Position numbers and translations under genes: made by a program. The notes under the pieces are model-generated. The model was not told where the DNA came from, made no database searches, and was given only the letters and a program-made list of their open reading frames with translations. Positions 1-11,712 of a stretch of DNA of 64,000 nt are shown one piece after another. This DNA comes from Diadema setosum. Lineage: Eukaryota > Echinodermata > Echinoidea > Diadematoida > Diadematidae. The stretch's first letter is position 1. Every line of letters begins with the position of its first letter. The stretch lies in NCBI RefSeq assembly GCF_964275005.1, contig NC_092698.1:27604447-27668446 (forward strand), read 5' to 3'.

Positions 1-901
1 GACTATATTCATCTCGCTGAAATAGAACATACAAAAGGATAACCCAAACGAGCAAGTTGCCGCCACGTATATTTTGATTTGATTTATTTGATTTATTTGT
101 TTTTGTATCATCATTGTACATATACACATTCATGTACAAACATAAATATGATAATATATATAAGTATTTTCTTGTTCATTGCCTGTGTACAATGTACAGC
201 AAAAGTACAACAAAACATACTACAATGAATAATACAGAGGGTTACAGCATAAGCGTAGCTTGATTTGCGTGCAGCCCCCGTAGCATAATATAATATTATA
301 ATGTACATCGGACGGAGAATAGGAGGGAGGGATGACTTGCATAGAGATAGGATAGTTGAAAGGAGAAAGGGAAGGGAGAGGTTTGTCTGCTTTCACTATA
401 TCACAAGGAAGAAACTGAATGTAAAGGAGGATTGTATATAGTCTAATGATGGCAATAACCTATCATTTATGTGGATACAAAAATAATCAGAAATTAAACC
501 GATTCAAAATGATTAAATATCAAGTATAGTGTATCATGAATAAATGAATAGATAAGGAACGAGCGAAAGAGCGAGATAAAGAATGAAATGAGTGAATGTG
601 TAAATGGAATTGATTAATGGGTGTTGATCCATTGATTCATTAAATAAGTACATGAATAAGACTTTGGTAAACTGTTCACACACGCAATTTATACACGTAA
701 ATACGAGGAATTAATAGAAAACATAATTTGGACGAGGTCGCACAAGAAAAACTAAGAAAACGGTTAGGAAAAAAATCATGTCTCATCTGTCTCCTATTCC
801 AGACATTGTTCAGTGAAGCGCGACAATAGTGTCCAGATATTAATATCAATCCTATATACAACGTTGCTGTCATTGAGAAAGAGACAGCTAGGTAATATTA
901 C
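1..901. other. gene-less AT-rich flank
   Basis: I recognise no gene here. Positions 75-110 are a degenerate TTTGATTTATTTG repeat, which on the minus strand would be the AAATCAAATAA-type tail of a retroposon. The following 200 bases could be its 3' end, but I cannot name a family. The rest is low-complexity AT-rich DNA. Confidence 0.4.
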
Positions 902-1055
902 TGTTATGTAAAACTGGAGATCAACGTCACCCAAAGGGCATGATAATGCAAACATTATTTTTGTATATTGACTGGCTACAGTCTTGCCATCGTTCACAAA
1001 ATCCGTAACTTCTCTAAGTATTAGAATGACCTCATCACCCACTGGTTTCAAGATC
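902..1055 (-). CDS. exon-like segment, unidentified gene
   Basis: On the minus strand an acceptor-like TTCATGCAG is followed by 51 open codons and a donor-like ACA|GTAATA. The peptide looks protein-like: it starts ILKPVGDEVILILREV and ends GDVDLQFYIT. I do not recognise the protein. It lies in line with other minus-strand exon-like segments at 1493-1662, 1690-1900 and 2731-2843, which may belong to the same gene or gene remnant. The joins between segments do not all share splice phase, so no gene model is claimed. A microsatellite begins about 30 bases beyond its 5' end. Confidence 0.3.
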
Positions 1056-1083
1056 CTGCATGAATCTTTGTCACGAATCTCAC

Positions 1084-1208
1084 GTGTGTTTGTGTGTGTT
1101 TGTTTGTGTGTGTGTGTTTGTGTGTGTTTGTTTGTGTGTGTGTGTGTGTGTGTGTGTGCGTGATAGGGAGAGAGAGAGAGATTGTGTGTGTGTGTGTGTG
1201 TGTGTGGT
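1084..1208. repeat. (TG)n microsatellite
   Basis: An interrupted TG/TTTG dinucleotide tract with a short GA-rich break near 1168-1181. Apparent open frames across it are repeat artefacts. Confidence 0.95.
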
Positions 1209-1492
1209 ATGTGTGCAGCGTAAGTGTTTTGTGTATTACAAATAGCTCATCTTTTTTCACCTGCATATCGTAAGAGATAACCATCGTTGAACAAACTTGA
1301 CCCCAAGAGATGGAGGTCCTTATCACAAGTGATTCACTCTTTTGGGGCCAACATTCCAGGTACCACATTCAGCATTCTTTCCTCTTGGTATATGCACACG
1401 ACACCAAACATCATAACTTGTCATATGAGCATCGTCCCCCTGGGCATATTATTGTTACTCATTTCTTATTAAAAGTATAATGTGCAACCTCC

Positions 1493-1662
1493 CTATAATA
1501 CTGTTCCGGCGGAAGTAACAGCTTTGCCCCAATGGTCCGTACCAGAACAACTGGCCTTGAGCGGGATGGTGGTTACCATTTTTAGCAGAGCAGTTATGAA
1601 ATCTTCGTCATCTTCCAGACATGATATCCGCGTGGTGATCACATGGAAAAAGCGTTTTTGCC
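1493..1662 (-). CDS. exon-like segment, unidentified gene
   Basis: An acceptor-like TTCATCTTCAG on the minus strand opens a frame of 55 codons ending in TAG. The peptide contains RFFHVITTRISCLEDDEDF, then ITALLKMVTTIPLKASCSG. Composition and hydrophobic spacing look coding rather than random. The segment could end earlier at a donor-like ATG|GTAACC or CTG|GTACGG. I do not recognise the family. Confidence 0.3.
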
Positions 1663-1689
1663 CTGAAGATGAACTTTAAGATGGAGACG

Positions 1690-1900
1690 TGGGTGATGAT
1701 AATGATGACGGCGTGCAGGTGAATTTCTGCGAAGTCTTTGGACTATAGTCAGCAGAAGATCTGATAGCGCTACCCATTTGGTATCACCAAGTTCTTGCAG
1801 TGATACCTCCCTGCGCTCCCTAACGATGGTGTTAAAGATTGGTGAAAACTGTATGATACTCTCATGATTGTCACACGATACCATATACTTACTCTCTTCA
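1690..1900 (-). CDS. exon-like segment next to a MITE
   Basis: The minus-strand frame reads FSPIFNTIVRERREVSLQEL, then GDTKWVALSDLLLTIVQRLR. It is open from the edge of the MITE at 1901 down to about 1640, where it overlaps the 1493-1662 segment in another frame. The MITE border coincides with the 5' limit of the coding-like stretch, so the element may sit in or beside a former exon. Protein family not recognised. Confidence 0.25.
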
Positions 1901-2296
1901 AAGGCATTATTTACCATTTGCAGATGAAATCAAAACCCAGCTTTAGTGCTTCAACATAGTCCTGAAAGTAATGTGAGTTAGGGATAGAAATTCAATTTAA
2001 TTCATATGGACAGCCAATGTAAAGATTTTAATAAATATAATCTACGTTAAATATTGTTAAATATACAATAACATGATATAATTTTATATAAGTTATAATA
2101 AAATAGGTTTCTAGACTAAACCGTCAACAGTTATTGTTTAGCAAGAAAAATTGTGATTTCTCCTTATATTTTAGGCTTCTTTTTTTCTTTATGATTATGG
2201 TAGAATGTTTTGTGAGACAAGTGACCTACATAATATATGCATCAAATGTGATAACTCGATTTTTTTAATCACTGCTCCCAATAGTGAACAATACCT
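1901..2296. mobile_element. TTAA MITE family D, copy 1
   Basis: This roughly 395-bp element matches 46851-47214 along its length in the same orientation. Shared landmarks include TTTACCATTTGCAGATGAAA near the left end, CTCCTTATATTTTAGGC in the middle and AATCACTGCTCCCAA near the right end. The ends are imperfect inverted repeats of the AAAGGYATTRTTYAC type. The right end meets TTAA; the left flank has decayed to TTCA. No coding capacity. Confidence 0.8.
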
Positions 2297-2373
2297 TTAA
2301 ATGTCGCATCATTTAATTCAATTCAATTGAACTGAATCATCATTCCGGTGAGGTGTAACAAATTTGTTCTTAA

Positions 2374-2730
2374 AGGGGAAGGCTAGTAACTGATCAGTGG
2401 GAATCAGTGGAAATGCTGGGAGATGATTGTTCCAATCCTTATGGGATTCATTCAAGAGTTCATTGTATATCTATTGTTGTGTGAAAATGATTTGCTTCAG
2501 AACGGTCTCATATTCAAGTAATGTGCAGATTAATGCTCCGTCACTGACCAGGGACGCTAACCTGGAAGCATTAAACTGCACATTACTTGAATATGAGACC
2601 ATTCTGAAGCAAATCATTTTCACACAACAATAGATATACAATGAACTCTTGAATGAATCCCATAAGGATTGGAACAATCATCTCCCAGCATTTCCACTGA
2701 TTCCCACTGATCAGTTACTAGCCTTCCCCT
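2374..2730. mobile_element. TTAA MITE family A, copy 1 (357 bp)
   Basis: This is an almost perfect foldback. AGGGGAAGGCTAGTAACTGA at the left is mirrored by TCAGTTACTAGCCTTCCCCT at the right, and the two arms of roughly 150 bases meet at a short unique centre. The left flank is TTAA and the right flank reads TAAA. A second copy of identical length (61231-61587) lies in the opposite orientation, as the centre shows. The TTAA target plus a TTAAAGGGG start fits the T2/Kolobok-type MITEs known from Xenopus; this is inferred from the ends only. Confidence 0.9.
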
Positions 2731-2843
2731 TAAATCATCACTGAAGTTAATGTGGGCACAGACTGTTCCATGTCTTGACGTATATTGACAAGGATCCACA
2801 GCCCATTGGCAAGACGTTTGAAGAAAAATAAGTACGACAGGTC
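2731..2843 (-). CDS. exon-like segment cut by a MITE
   Basis: A strong acceptor (TTTTGTTTTCCAG, minus strand) starts 37 open codons containing LSYLFFFKRLANGLWILVNI, then RQDMEQSVPTLTSV. The MITE border at 2730 falls directly in the frame. A second frame from the same acceptor is also open and stays open across the MITE if the element is ignored (HINFSDDL, then RTNLLHLTGMMIQ). Coding identity unknown; it may be an exon disrupted by the insertion. Confidence 0.3.
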
Positions 2844-5800
2844 CTGGAAAACAAAACATCTTATCATCACGCATCTTAAGATTATCTAGGGCCAGCAGTT
2901 GATATCGCCTATTGTGTTGTGAACTGTTAGATCCCTGACTGTTAGTGTTGTCTTGTGTTGCAGCCTTCTGTAATGATTTAGTGAAGCTTTTTCCCCGTAT
3001 TTTCTAATGACCTATATTAAAGAACCACTTGCAAATCGCGCCGAGTCAAGAATAGATCTCTGTCAGAATTAGAATTCCATGCAAGACCAATTGCCTAAAA
3101 ACAAGAACATTTTTCTTGTTTACCAAACGACACATGCGTCTCCATGAACACTGTCCTCTCGTAGTTGATTGCACTGTAATACCAAATGACAGCAGGGGGG
3201 GGGGGCAGGAAAATTTGCATGAACATTATTCTATTCGCCTCCTATTTGACAAGTAATCCACATAATGCATAACTGCAAGCTGCCCTTCACTACTTTTAGC
3301 TGTTGAAGGCCGAACAAGTTCATCCGACAAGGACTAGAGCAAATGTTAATAGATAGAGAATATTAGGTGGCTGCCGATCTCTTGGCGAACGGTCAGAACA
3401 AACGTAGACTTCCTGGACGAATGTCAAACTAGGCTCTCCAACAGAGAAACCAAAGCAAACGAGCAACGAAGGAAGGTAGGAACAGCATGTGGAACGTGAC
3501 GTACAAACATCATTCGCAAACAATCGGTCTCTAATTGCAATTCAGAAGACGGGCGTAACTGAATGCTTAAAGTGCGTCTGACCACATCTTTTCTGACGTC
3601 ATTCTTGTTCCTCTCTCCTCTCCATTCCCTTGTCTTTATCATTCCACTTCTGTCCCTCTTGTGTCTTTACACTATTTTCTTTCATCATTTAAAGTGTAAG
3701 TGTACACATTGTTCGTAAATAACATGCATCGCTGCATGCATTCTAAGAAGACCATCTTTTCAATTCTCTTAATAAAGGTAGTTACACAGTAGACTAATAT
3801 TGAGTTCACTGAATATGAAATACTGTTTAGCAGGATAGGAAAATATTGAGGTATTTCTTTCTATTGTTGGGAGTTTCATTTTAAAAAAAGACGAATATTC
3901 GTAATAATTTCCGTGAAATTTACTCATCTTCTTTAGACATCTTCTGTTTCTGTTTTTGTTTCATTAAAATAAACATTACGTTGACGACCGGTTACCACTT
4001 CAGCCATTATTTGAAATCCCTGTCAGGGTCCTCCTAATGATTAACATCACTCTTACCATCATAATCACTCTTGACATTGTGACATTTGCAATCATCTCAA
4101 ACAATCTCTTTATAGAATAAAGTGATCTGGCAAATAACTCAGAAACCATCACAATTTGTACACCCCTTTATTTGGAAATATTTCTGCATATACATTTCAA
4201 TTATACGTTCTACATGATTATGAGTTCATCTTCCTTCAAATATGTTTTCAGGGTTCAATATTCCATAGCAACTGATGGAACACACCAAAACAAAATAAAA
4301 ACAAAACCAACTCCAGTACGCAGACATCCTTAGGAATGCACGCACTTCTGCTAGCTTAGATTATGCTTCTTTTTTTTTTTTTTTGTTATCTATCTTTAGT
4401 ATTAAGCAATAGCGGTCTCCTGACAAAGCAAACAAGCTACCTAATAAAGTGTAAACACATTCGGGAAGTCTTTAACTTCATCACTCCACAGAAAGCTATT
4501 TTAGAAAGCACTGGCATCTCGCGGAAAAGGCACGTACATCAGTCCGCGGTACATCAGTCCGCGGAAATAACACATCTCTCGGAGAGAGCACAGGAGAGAG
4601 TCTCGGTCACTCGCAACGCTCGCATATGGGATGCCCCTTGAAGAAGCGTGTTGCCATGACGACAGATTAGAAGGGGGTTTTCCCCTCCCTGTGCCTATCA
4701 CACCTAATAGTCCTTCATACGCGGAGGGAAGATGATATTAGGCCCTACTTACCTGTTGACCGCGTGGAGGATAATATTATGTGCAAGGAAAGTCATTTTC
4801 ACCGTTTCGTTCATTAGGCCAAGCGGTTTTATAGGATTTGTAGTTGCCTTTTGGATCTGTCAAATTTGTTTGATTCAAGTCTCTTTAATTAACGACTTAT
4901 AGATTACATGTATGCCAGGTTTGTCTTTTTTTTTTCTTTTACGCAATGTACTCTTTCTATCACACTGTCTTTTGTTCATCGAGTTGATTGCTTCTCTTCT
5001 CTCATTATTTCTATTCCTCTTCTGAAAGTTTGTGCCATAAAAAGTATAATAATCCCACATTATATGTCATTAAATTTGCAAGCGACATGCTTGTGTTTCG
5101 GAGAAAGAAATTATATGTGTCAGGTCTTAACAGGTCAGTATTCTTTACCCCATACAGTGCTTTTCTCCTTCGAAGAGAGCTCTAAGCTGAAGTCGATCCA
5201 ACCCTACAGGTGGTTGATGAATTCCATCAAACCAAAAGCATGTGAATGAAATAAAAACACGTCTTATTTTAGCTTAGAAGTCTGGTGGATACTTCTTAGC
5301 ACTGACTGGCGTCATTTTACACTTGTTTTTTCCTAAACTATTTTGAAAAGTATGTATGTGTGTGTGCGTGTGTGTGTGTGTGTATTTTTCCCTTTTCAAA
5401 ATGCTGCGTCGGAAGCCTCAATTTGAGAGGTGTGAGCTCTGACATCGGACGTGCGTAGGATTCGAGGACGTGTGGAGAGAAGTTTGGCACAAGCGCGCAC
5501 TTCGTTGAAAATTGTCCACAAAATTAGAGTGTTCTTGGTCACGCGCGCGACTATCAGGGATTGCTATCAGGCTAACAATGCTTGTAATACGTACGTAAAA
5601 ACATATCCATAACAAACATGACTGAATTACATCTGAAACCTTAGTTTCATGTGACTGTTAACTGCTTGATCAAGAAGGTCATTGAAAGAGTATGGCCTAA
5701 AGGCATGATTGTTTACCGTTCATAGGGAGCAAACTATGAGATCAGGTAAATGGGTTGAATAGGTGCCAGCTCCTATATGTTGATGTGCCGTCATTCTTGA

Positions 5801-6425
5801 CGGCAATAATGATCGACGTCAACGTTTACATAATCATTGCTATGCCATGTGATTGGTTTATTATGCAGACAAGGTTTTAACTCCCGATGAACAAGGCGAT
5901 AGAGTAATTCATTCGTTAGGTCATCAAAATAAGGAGGTGTGTCTCACAGATAAAACATTTATCATAACTTATACCTCCTGTCAGTTCTAGTCATAACCAT
6001 ACCACAACGCAGAGACAGCTATTCGTAGGAAGGTACAATTAAATGAATGTTCTTTTATCTGCAATATGTCGATACCAACTCAGTCAAGGTATTTGAGTGT
6101 TACGGAGGTGATAAGAAACACAGAGTTAAAACAAGTTAAAATGATGACGGCCTGCACTCGTGGCAACACAGCAACGGGTAAAGGCAACTGACTTAACAAA
6201 CCCCGGACATTAATTTTGTATAGAAAGATGAAAGGCGCGAAATAAAACAAATTAACAGAATTCTAAAAAGATTCATTTCCGTCATTGAACTGCATAGTAT
6301 GAGATATAACAATACATCCCCAACCCATGTCGATTGATAGAATTCAAAGTGGATTAACCAGAACTGAGTACGAATTACGGAATAAAGACTGCTTGTCATC
6401 ATCAGTAATAATAATAATTCATTAA
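2844..6425. other. no recognised gene; scattered small repeats
   Basis: A G-run near 3194-3204 and a GT tract at 5350-5385 are present. A GC-richer patch at 4500-4720 holds an in-frame tandem duplication of ACATCAGTCCGCGG. On the minus strand, 2880-2975 is an open, Ser/Gln-rich stretch preceded by CATTACAG and may be another exon of the left-edge gene. Nothing else is recognisable. Confidence 0.4.
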
Positions 6426-6809
6426 AGGGTGTGTACAGTTCTGGTCGAGGTGAGGATTTAGCTTTTAACGTTTTGCGAGATATTCAGAAACCACTCTAAG
6501 AGATGTCAAAGAGCATGCAATTCTAAGGGGTATCAAAAGTTTATTTGATGAAAATCGGTTTTGAAATGGCTGAGATATCCAAAAACAAGGTGAAACAAAG
6601 AGATCCTAATAAAAGGCGTGGCCTATAGTCTTTTATTATTATCACTTTTTTGGATATCTCAGCCATTTGAAAACCAATTTTCATCAAATAAACGTTGAAT
6701 GCTTCTTAAAATCACATGCTCTTTCATACTTCATAAGAGGTTTCTCATTATCTCACTTAGGAATGTAGAAAACATGAATCCACACCTCAACCAGTACTGT
6801 ACAGCCCCT
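6426..6809. mobile_element. TTAA MITE family B, copy 1 (384 bp)
   Basis: A long-armed foldback. The left end AGGGTGTGTACAGTTCTGG mirrors the right end CCAGTACTGTACAGCCCCT. The inner arms share GAGATATCCAAAAA and its complement around a centre at about 6610-6640. TTAA flanks both sides (6422-6425 and 6810-6813). Related copies lie at 11326-11712 and 12117-12529. No coding capacity. Confidence 0.88.
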
Positions 6810-6903
6810 TTAACTTAATTTTCAATGTATACGGACGACAAGTCCACTCATATTATGTTATGAAACGCTATTTTGAGGGTGTGTATATTGTTAGAAAAAT
6901 ACG

Positions 6904-6948
6904 AGCTATTAACAGGGAGGTGAGACCTCTCACCTCCCAGCTATTAAC
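6904..6948. repeat. 24-bp perfect hairpin between 10-bp direct repeats
   Basis: GGGAGGTGAGA (6915-6925) pairs perfectly with TCTCACCTCCC (6928-6938) across a two-base loop. AGCTATTAAC occurs directly on both sides, at 6904-6913 and 6939-6948. The layout resembles a tiny insertion with a target duplication. A related stem (CAGGGAGGTGG) occurs at 22724-22758. Confidence 0.8.
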
Positions 6949-6968
6949 AAACAAACGTGTTAACTCAC

Positions 6969-7138
6969 CAAATCGATCCTATCCTCTCTACGCGACATGT
7001 TGATCACTGAGTAGTAGACTCCAGCGGCTAGAATGGGCGCAAAACACCGCGTCCTCCTCGTTCGTCTGCCGGAGAGATATCCTTGGAAAGCTGAACCGAA
7101 AAGACCTCTGTAACCACGTTGGAGTCCCGTTTTATACG
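6969..7138 (-). promoter_or_regulatory. possible TATA promoter and first exon
   Basis: On the minus strand TATAAAA (about 7137-7131) is followed about 130 bases later by ATG at 6998. The frame reads MSRREDRIDL and ends at a strong donor (TTG|GTGAGT, exon edge 6969). The leader between TATA and ATG is GC-richer than its surroundings. The gene would run towards position 1, where exon-like segments exist, but no link between them is shown. A family B MITE starts 160 bases downstream. The predicted peptide is too short to identify. Confidence 0.35.
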
Positions 7139-10100
7139 ACGCTCTCAATTTGTCATGGTTTTGGGACAGGGCAATTGGGAAGGGGGAGGGGAAGGGGTAG
7201 GAAGGTGGATGGGGAAAGGGGTAGGGAGAAGGGAGGGGGAGGGGGAGGGGAATGAATCACAGACGCATAATATCCATACTCGTCGAATTGTGCAGGAGAG
7301 TCTCTGTGCGAATATCAAGCCGGAAGTGAAGTTCTGAGCCAGGGGGGAAAGAGCTCGATTAACGGGACATGCGTGACGCACGAAGTACTAGCTCTTCCTC
7401 CCGCCATCCAAGTTTGAATGACTAGTGGCTTGAACATTTTTTCTTGCTGCCCAGTGCCACCTGTCAGTGGCGAAGCTAGTCAGGCCACAAGGAAGGTTTA
7501 TGACCATTGATTAACGCAAATTTACGTGCATAATATTGTGGATTTTTGCATCTGTACGTTTTGCTTCATCTTTCTTTTGAATATCTGCGGTAATGACGTA
7601 ACAGACACATCGGGAATCCGAACTAAAAGTCGAAGGTGGCGCTATACATAGTGCTCAACTCTCTGACAAACCCTATGCAAATCGCTCTTCGCCGAACAAT
7701 AACCCCATCCCACAACTTCGTGCAGAGAGACTGATGGCATGATGGTTCATTGTATGGAAGCCTTGGGTGTTTGATTTTAAAAACGATCATTAAAATAGTC
7801 AAGTGGTACCCCACCAATATAGAGGTACTTAAGTAACCGGTGTAACCTGGAAGATAAACAGACAAATCAATTTCAGCACCGTAATAGTACTCAGGAATTA
7901 ACAGTGTTTATAGTAGCTCCAAGATAGGAGCGTGTTCGACGGACAAGCCCTATAGGCTACCTAAATCTACCAAAATGTGTATTTCTCAGTGTTGGATTAG
8001 AATACGTTGCTTTATGTTTGACCCCCCCCCCCCCCCCCCTTTATCTTTCTCCCATGCATGTATTGCATCGTAGGAGTGTATGTATCAATTCATTTCATGT
8101 TCGCAAGTGTAATTCGACACATTATTATTAACACATAATGTTCTGTATTCTATGCAACTATAACGTTTCAAGCGTTTCATTAAATTTATTGTAAAAGATG
8201 ACTCTATGTAATCTTAATACAATATACTTATTAGAGAGCCTTCATTTCTTTAGATATAACTTTTAGATATTATTACTCCTTTGAAACTGACATTCTCTTC
8301 AATTGTTTTCTTCCTTTTGAACAGCGTATAAAAATATGGCGAAGATATTTATAAGCTTCTAATTGTTGGGTTGTTTCATTCGAATGCAATGATGTGTAGA
8401 ATTCAAACGTCTTTAGCTGCCTGTGCATGCACGAATAAGGCTTACTCATTCGCATTTCTTTAGAGAAGAAGCGTGTGTACTGTATGGTAGTCCCATCGTT
8501 CGACCGTTCATCAAACCGACGATTCTCGTATAAAGGTTATTGGCCTCCCATCAGCTCACTAGTTGTAGCATCAAGTTTAGAATGTACATGCAGACGTATT
8601 TATTACTTTACAGAGTTCCCATAATAGTAACCGCTTTTGTTCATTATCACAATTCAATATTCAATTGACAGATTCACTGAAAAGTTCAGGTGCTATTTCT
8701 TACTATGTATGCGCAAGTTTGATGTTAAAGAAGTAAAGTCTAAAGGACACAATAAGTCTCACTCCAAATAATCTTTAACCAACAAAATTATTGAATTCTT
8801 TAATATAGCTTCACATGATTTATGCTGAATGTGATACTGTCCACAACTACATGCCCAAATTAAACAAAGCGACTATGACGTCGTCACTTTCAAACTTTTC
8901 CTCTGATTATTTTGTACAAAGATGTAAAGAAAAGTGTTTTGGTCCAAACTTTAGCCTCTGACAACAGATCATTTTTCAGTCTTTTTTTTTTGGCAAAGAC
9001 TACAATCACATAATGATGACAATGAATATGATGATAATACAGTACGTGTATCAATAACGAGTGTGCTTATTATTGCTATGATAATGATGATGATGATCAT
9101 CATCATTATTGGTACTATCTTATCAAGTATAATCATCTATTCGTATCATTCTTATCATTGTAACAATGTGCGTAACAATGTGCATGTTAAAAGATATATG
9201 TGACTCATTCATTGTTTGAACTTTGGCATTGCTTTTCCATTTGTCTCGGAACATCCAATGGGACTCCTACAATAGAACTGATTTGGGGAGGGGGAAAACG
9301 AAGAGATAAAGCTTTGTGCGTGTGTGTCTATTGGAGGGGAGGGGGGTTATGAGGACTGTTTGGCACATTCATACCTCGCGCGCTATTCTTGGACCAGGTT
9401 GGCCAACTTCCAGGATGCGCCAGTTTCCGACGTTTCCCTGGCAACAGCATCGTCTGTCTGCAGACTGCTGCTGTTCTACATCGGAGAACAGAAGATTAAA
9501 GGCATGCAGGGATTTAAATCTCACAATATTAGAAAGCAAGTCATCATGTTTGGCCACACATTGCTGAGATTACCAGGGGCTCCATACGCGACGCTTTATA
9601 AAAAACAGGCCTATGCAACGATGACTTATCCCTTTCCACAATGTTAACTATGGAGGACAAACGTAACCACTTGATTATCAGTCGATATGGCTTTTTGCTG
9701 TGTTTATACACCACTTTATGTTGATGATGATGCGCATTTTCTCTCCTCGTCTGATTCTATCTCGCTAAGTAGACAGGCGTGGCGATGACTTCATTCACCC
9801 ATTTGTGGTTCGGCAGTGCAGATTGGTGTAGTTTTTAAGATGTTAATGTTCAGCAGGTGCTGAAGCCTAATTTGCTACTTAAGTGGTCACTTCACCTAAT
9901 GACGCAGATTGGCACATCACCAGAGTATGAGTCTCTCGATGGCGATAACCTCGCTCCCTTATCGACATAAACCATTCGGATTAAAGTGGCTACTGACGTT
10001 TGTGGTTATTATGCATCGGCGATTATAATGCTATACTGTTCTCCACATAAGCTTGCATCATTTTGATTGGGCATCCAACACGATCTGCTTGTTATCCTAA

Positions 10101-10391
10101 GTTGAGACAGCAAAAGAAAAGAAAGAAAATTCAGCTAACAGAATTGAATGTCTGACTATCGTGACACATGCACGTATTTTTCTTTCATAATTCTTTATTC
10201 GAAATTCGTTCAATTTCATATCACTAAATTCACGTTCACAGAAACAAAAACAGAGCATTATACAAAGACAAACTGCAGTTACTTACATTGTCCTTCTTTT
10301 TTAACCAAAGAAACGAAATCCGTTTTTTTGACACACATAATTATTATATTCTCGCAAAATGCCCGCAAAACGAGAACATGATAGTTTGCTC

Positions 10392-10463
<72 letters not shown>

Positions 10464-11325
10464 GCACGCACACACACACACACACACACGCATATACACA
10501 TACGTATCAAGTTGATCCATCTGTATCAGGGCACGTCAGGTGTGCACAAAATTAACATGTGGTTTGCTTCTTTGTTCTTGTGAAGAAATTGACCTTAAAA
10601 TACGCCCCTTTCCAACAGTGCCAGACAAGATGCAAAAAGTAGATTATTTTGTTGTTGTAGATATAGCTACCTAATCAAAGTTGCTATTTAGCCTACTCCT
10701 CGTGTGTAGACTTACATTACCATAAAATGATCAGTTTGATGATAAGTCTAAATATAGTAATTTTCCAGTTATATTGTATTTTTCAAGTTCTCAATAAGAA
10801 TTTACCGTCTTTCATGATTTTAAGCACCCCGAGGTTATTAAAGCAACACTATCGTAGTAAGAAATAGAACGGAAAGTATGTTGTGTGTGTGTGTGGGTGT
10901 GTATGCGCGGGGGGGGGGGGAGGCGGCAGCGGCGCTGCATAGGGACGCTAAAAACTGAGATAACTATATAGGTGTAAACACGTGGGAGAAGACTTTTCTG
11001 TCACGTGTGACAGACAAAAATAGTCACATGACACTTGTTCCTGTATACGACGTGAGCCAATTAAAGTCAGAAAATAAATGTTAATAGAGTTTACTGATTA
11101 TTTGTCCCCTCTTTCTTTTTCTGGCCGATTATTGATTGACGCGTATCGCTAAAGATAGAATTCGTGATGTTATGATTCTGCTCAATGAACTTATGACTCT
11201 TTCATGCGACTATTCGATCACCTGATATACTGTTTGCTTCTATTCCTTTTACACTGTTCACTATAGTGAACGCATATTCGTATATGCGGGTAAAATGATC
11301 AAACTTTATTTCATTTGATGTTTAA
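7139..11325. other. no recognised gene; low-complexity tracts
   Basis: Contains a GGGGA-rich purine tract at 7174-7250, a C-run at 8022-8038, an ATG/ATC microsatellite at 9080-9108 and a G-run at 10909-10921. A GC-richer patch at 9360-9490 contains GTTTCCCTGGCAAC (9432-9445), which fits the RFX X-box consensus. No convincing exon was seen. Confidence 0.4.
10397..10490. repeat. (TA)n then (CA)n microsatellite
   Basis: About 64 bases of alternating TA, followed by a CA-rich tract. Apparent open frames of alternating Tyr/Ile are artefacts. Confidence 0.97.
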
Positions 11326-11712
11326 GGGATTGTACAGTACTGGTTGAGGTGCGGATTCATGTTTTAAACATTCCTAAGTGAGATAATGAGAAACCTCTTA
11401 TGAAATATGAAAGAGCATGTAATTTTAAGAAGGATTCAACATTTATTTGATGAAAATTGGTTTCAAATGGTTGAGATATCAAAAAAGTGATAATGATAAA
11501 AGGCGACAGGCCACGCCTTCTATTAGGATCTCTTTGTTTCACCTTGTTTTTGGATATCTCAGCCATTTCAAAACCGATTTTCATCAAATAAACTTTTGAT
11601 ACCCCTTAGAATACTATTGCATGCTCTTTGACATCTCACAGAGTGGTTTCTGAATATCTCGCAAACCGTTAAAAGCTAAATCCTCACCTCGACCAGAACT
11701 GTACACACTGTA
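11326..11712. mobile_element. TTAA MITE family B, copy 2
   Basis: A homologue of 6426-6809 in inverted orientation: GGGATTGTACAGTACTGGTT at the left corresponds to the complement of the right end of copy 1. TTAA precedes the left end (11322-11325). The right end (CCAGAACTGTACACACTGTA) is slightly rearranged. The arms keep the GAGATATC core. Confidence 0.85.

Noticed and set aside
2427-2677. Matching 68-codon frames on both strands, repeated at 61284-61534
   Set aside because: A consequence of the palindromic MITE; identical peptides on both strands come from the foldback, not from selection on a protein.
10288-10583. Frames of alternating Tyr and Ile
   Set aside because: Translation of the TA/CA microsatellite.
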